Source of the DNA: an uncultured Flavobacteriales bacterium
GTDB taxonomy: Bacteria; Bacteroidota; Bacteroidia; Flavobacteriales; Crocinitomicaceae
Length of the DNA: 11,949 bases
Direction of reading: 5' to 3'
Assembly: GCA_946479985.1 (NCBI GenBank)
Contig: CAMLIF010000117.1
Coordinates: 1-11,949 of the forward strand
Below, one piece after another: positions 6,427-11,949 of the stretch. The notes beneath the pieces are model-generated. The model did no database searches. It saw only the letters and a program-made list of their open reading frames with translations, and was not told the DNA's origin. How positions within the stretch are numbered: the first letter of the stretch is position 1; every line of letters begins with the position of its first letter. The position numbers and the translations under genes were made by a program.

Positions 6427-6637
6427 TTGATTGATCTGTTAAATGTGTTTTTTGCTGTTACTTTTGCCAAATGGTATAAAAGACAAATACTTTGGTTCTT
6501 TTTCATTTTCATGATGCTTCATCAAAATTAGAAACAGTAAAACAAAACTACTGTTACAAATGTTACACAGCTTCGAATTTTCATTTTAATAGTGAAATTT
6601 GTTGGCATACAGTTCAGTTTTTGAGGCAAAAAGTAAA

Positions 6638-6659
6638 TATGCTCTTATCTTAGAGCATA
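6638..6659 (+). promoter_or_regulatory. Hairpin in the leader just before nnrD
   Basis: A perfect 8-bp stem pairs TATGCTCT (6638-6645) with AGAGCATA (6652-6659) around a 6-nt loop, ending only 7 nt before the ATG at 6667. It would sit over the ribosome-binding region. There is no T-run, so it is not a terminator. A perfect -7-like element (TACTTTTG, 6459-6466) lies about 200 nt upstream and may start the transcript, but no -33 box is visible at proper spacing. Confidence 0.5.
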
Positions 6660-6666
6660 AATTCCT

Positions 6667-7491
6667 ATGAATAAGTTAACAATTAGTCATATCAGATCCA
6701 TTCTGAAACAACGGGAACCCGATTCCAATAAAAGCAATTACGGCCATGCATTGCTGATTGCGGGTAAAAAAGGATACATGGGGACTGCCGTTATTGCTTC
6801 AAGAGCTGCACTCCGCTCGGGATGCGGTTTAGTTACTGTTTGTGTCCCGGCAGAGGAACGTGGGATTTTACAGCAGGCAATTCCGGAAGCTATGCTGTTA
6901 ATGAGAGAAGGTGGTCCGTTAAGTTTTGACAAGTTTTCGGCTCTTGGAATAGGTCCGGGAATTGGAACCGATGAATCTACAGAAGAACTGCTGTTCGAAG
7001 TAATCTCGCAATATAAAGGAAGTTTGTTGCTGGATGCAGACGCACTGACAATTATTTCCCACAATCAAAAACTTTTCAGCTCACTTCCGCCAAATACTAT
7101 ATTAACACCACATAGCGGCGAGTTCGACCGGATGTTCGGAGAACACGGGAATTATGAAGCGCGAATCAAAACGGCCATACAAAAAGCAGGAGAACACCAG
7201 GTTATCCTTGTTTTAAAAGGACATCAAACGGCAATTGTAACTACGGATGATGTTTTTTATAATTCAACCGGAAATGCCGGACTGTCGAAAGGAGGTTCCG
7301 GGGATGCATTAACCGGCGTAATTACTTCATTTCTTGCACAAGGATATTCGCCGTTAAATGCCGCACAATTGGGAGTTTACCTGCACGGTTTAGCAGCCGA
7401 TCTCACACTCGAATCACAAAGCATGGAAAGCATGCTCATTACGGATGTAATTGAAAACTTCGGAAAAGCATTTAACCGGATCAGGTCGTAA
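6667..7491 (+). CDS. nnrD: ADP/ATP-dependent NAD(P)H-hydrate dehydratase
   Basis: The 274-residue enzyme dehydrates the damaged hydrated form of NAD(P)H back to NAD(P)H using ADP or ATP. The family motifs are all present: 'AGKKGYMGTAVIASRAALRSGCGLVTV' (about 32-58), 'LGIGPGIGTD', 'LLLDADAL', 'LTPHSGEFDRMFG', 'LVLKGHQTAIV', and the ribokinase-like active site 'GNAGLSKGGSGDALTGVI' with the catalytic Asp at about 213. It is a stand-alone C-terminal (YjeF-type kinase fold) domain. The epimerase domain (NnrE), fused in many bacteria, is absent here and should be encoded elsewhere. The start codon is followed by 'MNKLTISHIRSIL' and preceded by a hairpin. No operon partner lies alongside. Confidence 0.93.
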   Translation: MNKLTISHIRSILKQREPDSNKSNYGHALLIAGKKGYMGTAVIASRAALRSGCGLVTVCVPAEERGILQQAIPEAMLLMREGGPLSFDKFSALGIGPGIGTDESTEELLFEVISQYKGSLLLDADALTIISHNQKLFSSLPPNTILTPHSGEFDRMFGEHGNYEARIKTAIQKAGEHQVILVLKGHQTAIVTTDDVFYNSTGNAGLSKGGSGDALTGVITSFLAQGYSPLNAAQLGVYLHGLAADLTLESQSMESMLITDVIENFGKAFNRIRS

Positions 7492-7636
7492 AGAGCTCAA
7501 AAGATCCTGAAAAAGTGGAATGTAATCTGACTTCTGATACTCAGGTGATATTCCGGTCTGGCAGAAGAACAATTTCCGATGAAGTAAAGTAGAAAGTGCA
7601 ACTAACACAAATTCTAATCTCACGTTTATTTCAGAA

Positions 7637-7669
7637 CTATGTGATTATGTAATCTATGTTCCCTATGTG
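7637..7669. repeat. Short tandem CTATGT-type repeat
   Basis: Four copies of YTATGT begin at 7637, 7645, 7654 and 7663, spaced 8, 9 and 9 nt, in the gap between nnrD and the T9SS protein gene. They are followed by TTAAAAG. The pattern resembles an AT-rich CACATAG-type repeat I recall from intergenic regions of many environmental bacteria; that link is from memory. Nothing else is seen in the 215-nt gap. Confidence 0.4.
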
Positions 7670-7706
7670 TTAAAAGTAAATTACAGCTCGCCGAAGCATC
7701 ATCTTT

Positions 7707-9197
7707 TCATTCCACCACAATCTTTTCTAACGCAATCTTCTCTTCGTTTTCACCTAAAATCATTACAAAATAAACCCCTGAGTTTAAAGGCGGGGTAGTA
7801 ATCTCCTGTTCAAAAGCCATTTCAGCCAGTAGCTTTCCCTGCAGATCAGTGAAAAGAACACGTGCATTTTTTCCTTGCAGATCATGTGATAAGAAGGATA
7901 AGTTTCCTCCTGAAATCAGCGGGTTCGGATAAATCGTCAGATCAGTCTGAGTTTTGTCTTCAACGGAAAGAAAACAATCATTAAACAGTGTCATCAAAAC
8001 AGAAGTCGGTGTGGGCGAGTAATTTATCAATTCACCCATATTTGCTACAGTACAGGTAATAGTTTCGTCTGCTGCAGAAACTGCCGTACTGTTTTTTGCT
8101 TCCGGTCCTGTATAACTGAAACATTGCGGGCTCCGAGGATCGAAATCAAGGTAATAATCATAACTCCATTGGCTTCCGAAGCTCCAGCCGCTGCTACTTT
8201 TATCAAAAGCACAGAAAGCCGAATTGTTCAGCATTTCATCGTAAGTCCAATCGTTCGGATTAACAAGTAAATAGCCTGTTCTTCCGTTTGCGATGATCGT
8301 TGTATCATTCATTTCAAAGAGTTGATCGATGGAATAGATTTCCGAATCGGTAAACGAAGCGTAGTTTTGTTCAACACTGTTCATATCTAGTTTAGCCAGG
8401 AAAGTTTCGCCTTCGCCTTCACCCATTCCGCCAAGGAATATATCGCCTGCCTGAGTTTGTACTATAGAACGAAGCCGGGCATTTTCTCCCTGAGTAATCT
8501 TCTTTGCCCAGAGTATGTTTAACGATTCATCGAGACTCACAATTGCAGGAGAGTTGTCGCATTCAAAACCGGCAAAGTATCCTCCTGAACTATTGGGAAT
8601 AAACAAATGTCCCGGATTGAGAATACTTTGTGTACCATCAAGCTGCAATTGTTTCGAGTAAACGAGGTTTCCGTTTAAATCCAGTTTGGTTATTTGCAGG
8701 TGGTTTTCTCCCGCCATCGAAATAATTACGCCGTCGTCTTCAATGATCATAGGGTTGTTCTCATAAACTGTTTGCGAGTAAGTTCCGGGTTCGGCATTAA
8801 TTTCTCTTGTCCAGATTACGTCTCCCGAAGCATTCACTTTAATTACTTTCGCAGTGTAATCATTTCCTGAATTCCCGCGGCCCACGAAAATAACATCTCC
8901 ATTGGCACTGCATTGGGCAATATCCGTTGGAGAAATATCCATTGGTGCCCAAACCGGGTGAGCATCAACCGTTTTTATCCATATTCCCGTTCCACCTGCA
9001 ACCTTGGCAAACCAAAACCGGGTAGTCCCGTTGTCGTTATAGGTGCCGCCTACTAATTGATAGCTTCCATAATCCTTCACACTTGTTTTAATCTGTTCGT
9101 AAGCTCCGTCGGGAATGAGCCTGATCTGGTATCGGTCAGATTGTGCTAAAGAAAATGAACCGAATAAAAGCGTGATAAAAATGAAACAGGTTTTCAT
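7707..9197 (-). CDS. T9SS type A sorting-domain protein with beta-propeller-like repeats
   Basis: This 496-residue secreted protein has a signal peptide (about 1-19, ending SLAQ). A long body follows, with recurring segments such as 'GDVIFVGRG..YTAKVIKVNASGDVIWTREI', 'LQITKLDLNGNLVYSKQL', 'AIVSLDESLNILWAKKI' and 'GDIFLGGMG..ETFLAKLDMNS'. These look like PQQ- or delta-60-type beta-propeller blades. The last 75 or so residues form a Por secretion C-terminal sorting domain ('LTIYPNPLISGGNLSFLS', 'VLFTDLQGKLLAEM', 'LNSGVYFVMIL', 'EKIVVE'). It should pass the outer membrane through the type IX system and be anchored or released at the cell surface. Function beyond that is unknown. It is monocistronic and divergent from the dehydrogenase gene. 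Confidence 0.88.
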   Translation of the reverse strand: MKTCFIFITLLFGSFSLAQSDRYQIRLIPDGAYEQIKTSVKDYGSYQLVGGTYNDNGTTRFWFAKVAGGTGIWIKTVDAHPVWAPMDISPTDIAQCSANGDVIFVGRGNSGNDYTAKVIKVNASGDVIWTREINAEPGTYSQTVYENNPMIIEDDGVIISMAGENHLQITKLDLNGNLVYSKQLQLDGTQSILNPGHLFIPNSSGGYFAGFECDNSPAIVSLDESLNILWAKKITQGENARLRSIVQTQAGDIFLGGMGEGEGETFLAKLDMNSVEQNYASFTDSEIYSIDQLFEMNDTTIIANGRTGYLLVNPNDWTYDEMLNNSAFCAFDKSSSGWSFGSQWSYDYYLDFDPRSPQCFSYTGPEAKNSTAVSAADETITCTVANMGELINYSPTPTSVLMTLFNDCFLSVEDKTQTDLTIYPNPLISGGNLSFLSHDLQGKNARVLFTDLQGKLLAEMAFEQEITTPPLNSGVYFVMILGENEEKIALEKIVVE

Positions 9198-9255
9198 AGA
9201 ATTGGGTTTTTATGGTAACATCAGAAAGAACGGATGGAACAGAAGGGAGGTTGGA

Positions 9256-9408
9256 ATGAAGGATATAAATCACTTCTTCCGGAAAATCCAAAACTTATGT
9301 AACACTTTTCAGCAAAAAAAATCGGACTTTCACTTAGAGCTTAATGAACCAGAAAATGCTGTAAATCCCCAAAAGCATAATGCCGTACCGCAGAATAATT
9401 TCACTTAA
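9256..9408 (+). CDS. Doubtful small ORF upstream of the dehydrogenase gene
   Basis: A 50-codon reading (MKDINHFFRKIQNLCNTF...) starts at an ATG preceded by an unusually good Shine-Dalgarno-like GGGAGG 6 nt upstream, rare in this window. It ends 11 nt before the dehydrogenase start. The peptide is polar, has no recognised domain, and could be chance. It is recorded because of the ribosome-binding site and its leader position. Confidence 0.2.
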   Translation: MKDINHFFRKIQNLCNTFQQKKSDFHLELNEPENAVNPQKHNAVPQNNFT

Positions 9409-9419
9409 AATGAAATGCA

Positions 9420-10562
9420 ATGCTGGCAATGGATTACAGAGGACCCTACAGGGTAAGGACAAAACAGAAACCTATGCCCCGGATAGAACATCCGGAGGAT
9501 TGTATCATTCAGGTTACCCGTTCCTGTATTTGCGGCTCCGACCTGCATTTATATCATGGTTTTGTACCTGACACCCGTATTGGTTCAACATTCGGGCATG
9601 AATTCATTGGTATCGTAGCGGAAATAGGAATCAATGTTCAAAAACTGAAAGTAGGTGACCACGTGCTGGTACCGTTTAATATAAGTTGCGGAAAATGCGT
9701 GTTCTGCAAGCAGGAGCTATATGGAAATTGCCATGAATCGAACTCTGAAGCAACAGGTGTGGGTGGAATTTTCGGCTACTCGCATACTGCCGGTGGTTTT
9801 AATGGCGGACAGGCAGAATATGTACGTGTTCCCTTTGCAGATGTTGGTCCTACGGTTATTCCGCCGGATATGGACCCGGACGATGCGGTGCTTTTAACCG
9901 ATGTAGTTCCTACAGCCTACCAGGCCTGCGAAATGGGCGGTATCATAAAAGACGATACGGTGGTTGTTTTTGGCGCCGGGCCTGTGGGAATTATGGCTGC
10001 TAAATGTGCATGGTTTTTTGGTGCCGGAAGAGTCATTGTTATTGATAATGTAGATTACCGTCTTGAATTCGTACGGAGCTATGCGCCTTGTGAAGCCTAT
10101 AACTTCGATGAAATGAAAGATGTGGCACAGTTCATTAAACAAACAACCGACTGGTTTGGTGCCGATGTGTGCATTGATGCAGTAGGTTGTGAAGCAAAGG
10201 GTAACGCCTGGCAGTCGTTTACCGGCAAACGGATCTTTTTTCAGTCGGGCTCGGCAACTGCTTTACACTGGGCAATTAACTCCGTTAAGAAAGGTGGAAT
10301 AGTTTCTATTGTTGGTGTTTACGGGCCCACCGGAAACTTGATCCCGATTGGGAATGTTGTGAACAAAGGAATTACAATTCGTGCAAACCAGGCGTCGGTT
10401 AAACGAAATCTGCCAAAACTAATAGAACACATCCGGACCGGCCGATTGAGTCCGAAGGACATTATAACACACCGAGTTCCGCTGCAGGAAATTTCCGACG
10501 CATACCGGATTTTCTCTGATAAACTCGACAATTGTATTAAGACTGTTATTATTCCGGGTTAA
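9420..10562 (+). CDS. Zinc-dependent alcohol dehydrogenase (glutathione-independent formaldehyde dehydrogenase-like)
   Basis: This 380-residue MDR enzyme has the catalytic zinc residues Cys38 ('CICGSDLH'), His60-Glu61 ('FGHEF') and Asp161 ('LLTDVVPTAYQA'), and structural zinc cysteines 90, 93, 96 and 104 (CGKCVFCKQELYGNC). Its Rossmann motif is 'VVVFGAGPVGIMAAK' (GxGxxG at 185-190), and Asp209 at the end of the next strand favours NAD+ over NADP+. Segments 'GIFGYSHTAGGFNGGQAEYVRVPFADVGP' and 'ITHRVPLQEISDAYRIF' match the FdhA-like branch close to formaldehyde dehydrogenase. The substrate is inferred to be formaldehyde or another small aldehyde or alcohol. It begins a plus-strand cluster; the next gene starts 13 nt downstream. 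Length and motifs are intact. A weak 6-bp hairpin (9398-9403 with 9411-9416) lies just before the start. Confidence 0.92.
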   Translation: MLAMDYRGPYRVRTKQKPMPRIEHPEDCIIQVTRSCICGSDLHLYHGFVPDTRIGSTFGHEFIGIVAEIGINVQKLKVGDHVLVPFNISCGKCVFCKQELYGNCHESNSEATGVGGIFGYSHTAGGFNGGQAEYVRVPFADVGPTVIPPDMDPDDAVLLTDVVPTAYQACEMGGIIKDDTVVVFGAGPVGIMAAKCAWFFGAGRVIVIDNVDYRLEFVRSYAPCEAYNFDEMKDVAQFIKQTTDWFGADVCIDAVGCEAKGNAWQSFTGKRIFFQSGSATALHWAINSVKKGGIVSIVGVYGPTGNLIPIGNVVNKGITIRANQASVKRNLPKLIEHIRTGRLSPKDIITHRVPLQEISDAYRIFSDKLDNCIKTVIIPG

Positions 10563-10575
10563 TTAATAAAGTAAC

Positions 10576-11061
10576 ATGATGGAAGAGCAAGTAATAGACC
10601 CGAAATTGATTCTTGGCTGGGGAATGGATGAGGACAGGAGAAACAATCCGACCTACCCGATGAAAAAAAACAACGTGGATGATCATCGGCGCAATAACTG
10701 GAAACGCCCGTACCTCCAGTATACCAGGTCAGAAATCCTGAAATCAACGGAAAGGCCACATCTGTCGGCAGTTTTTGGTACAAGGATTCCACCGAAAGGA
10801 TTTAGCGGAATACTTCGCCGCAAAGCTTACAAATCCAGTGAGAATATGTTTCGGCATTGGTTCCTGCTCCTGCTTGCCGACAGGGTTGATATAATCTCCG
10901 GTTCAATCCGCGATTTGTTTCGTTTTCGTTTCGCTCTCTTCTCTAACGATAGGGGGTGGCACGCCCTGGCAAAGTATAAACCGGGTTTGTTAGCCTGGAA
11001 AATTGCACAGCGCGTAATCGTATTGGCAATTATTATATTGGCAGTTATTGGCTTAATATAA
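10576..11061 (+). CDS. Unrecognised protein with C-terminal membrane anchor, partner of the dehydrogenase
   Basis: The 161-residue product is mostly hydrophilic, with an acidic-to-basic N-terminal half ('MEEQVIDPKLILGWGMDEDRRNNPTYPMK'), a central 'ERPHLSAVFGTRIPPKGFSGILRRKAYK' segment, and a single hydrophobic helix at the extreme C-terminus (about 142-160). This suggests a tail-anchored inner-membrane protein with its bulk in the cytoplasm. I recall similar proteins next to FdhA-like dehydrogenase genes, but no function. It lies 13 nt downstream of the dehydrogenase gene in the same direction, so the two are probably co-transcribed. It may hold the enzyme at the membrane or help it; that is only inference. 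Confidence 0.75.
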   Translation: MMEEQVIDPKLILGWGMDEDRRNNPTYPMKKNNVDDHRRNNWKRPYLQYTRSEILKSTERPHLSAVFGTRIPPKGFSGILRRKAYKSSENMFRHWFLLLLADRVDIISGSIRDLFRFRFALFSNDRGWHALAKYKPGLLAWKIAQRVIVLAIIILAVIGLI

Positions 11062-11135
11062 CCGATGAAAGTTCCTGACAAGGAAATTTGTGGGAACGAC
11101 GGGGAAATTCAAAACAAAAATGTAAAAAGAGGAAT

Positions 11136-11642
11136 ATGATACTACAAGCGTTAAAAGAAGAATTCGAGATGGAAGTAAAGAGCACGCGAAAATTACTTCA
11201 TGCGGTGCCGCAGAAAGATTTAAGTTTCAAACCCTCTCCGGTTTCATGGACCATGGGTGAGCTGGCACAGCACATCGCAACTATTTATTATTGGTACGTA
11301 GGAACACTCACCAGGGATGTTTACGATATGTCGAAAGATGAATTGGAACGCGGTTCGCCAAATGATCTGGGAGCCACGCTCGAATTGTTCGAACGCAAAG
11401 TTGAAAAGGCACGCGAAGCACTCAACTCTATCGATGAAGAAAATCTAAAAGACCAATGGAACATGACCGACGGCGATAAAACCATTCTGGGTCCGCTTCC
11501 GAGAGGCGCCGTGGCCCGGGGTTTCCTTTTCAATCATATTTACCATCACCGTGGTGAGATGATCGTTTACCTGCGGGCAACCGGAAACAAAGTCCCTGGA
11601 ATGTACGGACCAATTTATGAAGATGGTTTAAAGAATGAATGA
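11136..11642 (+). CDS. DinB-family protein
   Basis: This 168-residue protein fits the DinB/YfiT four-helix fold. His46 ('MGELAQHIATIYYWYVGTL') and the late motif 'FNHIYHHRGEMIVYLRATGNKVPGMYGP' (His134, His137 and His138) supply the metal-binding histidine triad typical of the family. The start at 11136 is preferred over an upstream TTG because AGAGGA, a good ribosome-binding site, sits 4-5 nt before it. Known relatives are metal-dependent thiol transferases that use bacillithiol or mycothiol, and DNA-damage-induced proteins; which applies here is unknown. It follows the membrane-anchored protein by 74 nt and closes the cluster, with a terminator downstream. Confidence 0.88.
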   Translation: MILQALKEEFEMEVKSTRKLLHAVPQKDLSFKPSPVSWTMGELAQHIATIYYWYVGTLTRDVYDMSKDELERGSPNDLGATLELFERKVEKAREALNSIDEENLKDQWNMTDGDKTILGPLPRGAVARGFLFNHIYHHRGEMIVYLRATGNKVPGMYGPIYEDGLKNE

Positions 11643-11666
11643 ATTTCACTTGAAGAATATAAGAAA

Positions 11667-11706
11667 TTCATCCGGTTAGCTAAGTCAGATATGGAAATCG
11701 GATGAA
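11667..11706. repeat. 8-bp inverted repeat between DinB stop and terminator
   Basis: TTCATCCG (11667-11674) pairs perfectly with CGGATGAA (11699-11706) around 24 nt. It stands directly before the terminator hairpin and could form a stacked pair of stems in the transcript tail. Confidence 0.5.
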
Positions 11707-11949
11707 GGAAGAGCATTACTTGTGTGATGCTCTTTTTTTGTTGGAAGAATTACAACACTATCTTCAACTAATTCAACGCCATCTAAAACAAATTCGAAGG
11801 CGTGTGCAGAGAATTCAGAGACATGTGCAGAAAATTCAGAGACGTGTGCAGAAAATTCAAAGACATGTGAAGAAAATTCAAATAAATGTGAATAAAATAC
11901 AAAGACGTGTGAAGAAAATTCAAAGAGATGTGAAGAAAATTCAAAGAGG
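11702..11949 (+). CDS. Possible coiled-coil heptad protein, 3' end beyond window
   Basis: One frame is open from an ATG at 11702 to the window end, 82 codons with no stop. It reads MKEEHYLCDALFLLEELQHY, then heptads such as QRHLKQI, RRRVQRI, QRHVQKI and QRDVKKI. Each seven-residue unit has Val or Leu at position 4 and Ile at position 7, a clean coiled-coil a/d pattern. Between repeats, codon changes are often synonymous in this frame (CGC/AGG/AGA for Arg, ATT/ATA for Ile), as expected if it were coding. Against it: the start overlaps the terminator hairpin, and other frames are also open over the repeat, including the minus strand (FEFSSH-type repeats, stop near 11686). Treat as possible. Confidence 0.35.
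   Translation, partial: MKEEHYLCDALFLLEELQHYLQLIQRHLKQIRRRVQRIQRHVQKIQRRVQKIQRHVKKIQINVNKIQRRVKKIQRDVKKIQR
11709..11739 (+). terminator. Strong intrinsic terminator after the dehydrogenase-DinB cluster
   Basis: AAGAGCAT (11709-11716) pairs with ATGCTCTT (11727-11734) around a 10-nt loop, followed by a run of seven T (11733-11739). This is a textbook factor-independent terminator in the plus direction and closes the cluster. Confidence 0.88.
11774..11949. repeat. 21-bp tandem repeat array at right edge
   Basis: Units of 21 bp follow one another from 11774, at 11795, 11816, 11837, 11858, 11879, 11900, 11921 and a partial at 11942. The first two are more diverged, and the third to eighth share CArAkAnrTGTG-type sequence with AAAATT ends. 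The array runs off the window. The period of 21 equals a seven-codon heptad. Confidence 0.9.

Noticed and set aside
6202..6531. 109-codon plus-strand ORF opposite the DUF6132-like gene
   Set aside because: The minus strand carries the family pattern (GCASGTCAITSSPVNSTVYG) and fits the operon; the plus reading is its shadow.
9894..10531. Minus-strand ORFs inside the dehydrogenase gene
   Set aside because: They are shadows of a gene with complete zinc and Rossmann motifs.
11088..11135. 16-residue N-terminal extension of the DinB-family protein
   Set aside because: It starts at TTG without a ribosome-binding site, whereas the ATG at 11136 has AGAGGA just upstream and begins where the family usually does.
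11774..11949. CRISPR array
   Set aside because: The 21-bp units abut with no unique spacers, so this is a simple tandem repeat.

Overview
The window looks like ordinary chromosome from a member of the Bacteroidota, probably a flavobacterium-like lineage. A large secreted protein ends in a type IX secretion (Por) sorting domain. Several promoters resemble the Bacteroidota -7 element (TAnnTTTG), Shine-Dalgarno sequences are mostly absent, and DUF983 and DUF6132-type membrane proteins are present. The genus cannot be fixed from the sequence alone.

Layout from left to right. Positions 1-270 hold an unresolved gene edge and a clear hairpin terminator. A small secreted heavy-metal-associated (HMA-like) protein (271-624, +) converges on an OmpA-domain protein (636-1214, -) and an upstream sugar-nucleotide cytidylyltransferase-like gene (1287-2003, -). 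A 19-cysteine four-helix copper-storage-like protein (2197-2523, +) converges on a CorA-type divalent cation transporter (2584-3531, -). Next is an XRE-type HTH regulator fused to pentapeptide repeats (3720-4640, -), with its own promoter and terminator. A gene-free stretch (4641-5056) carries a mobile-looking palindromic repeat bounded by 10-bp direct repeats. A minus-strand operon then runs DUF6132-like membrane protein, DUF983 zinc-ribbon membrane protein, rhodanese-thioredoxin lipoprotein (6426 down to 5057). NAD(P)H-hydrate dehydratase (6667-7491, +) stands alone behind a hairpin leader. A 496-residue T9SS cargo protein (7707-9197, -) follows. A plus-strand cluster then encodes a zinc alcohol/formaldehyde dehydrogenase-like enzyme, an unrecognised protein with a C-terminal membrane anchor, and a DinB-fold protein (9420-11639), and ends in a strong terminator.

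The right edge (about 11774-11949) is a 21-bp tandem repeat. One frame reads as a perfect heptad coiled coil that starts at an ATG inside the terminator region and runs off the window.

Several genes concern metal and thiol chemistry: the HMA-like protein, the Cys-rich copper protein, CorA, rhodanese-thioredoxin, and two zinc-ribbon or zinc enzymes. They lie in separate transcription units, so no single pathway is claimed. No RNA gene, CRISPR array, transposase or integrase was recognised.
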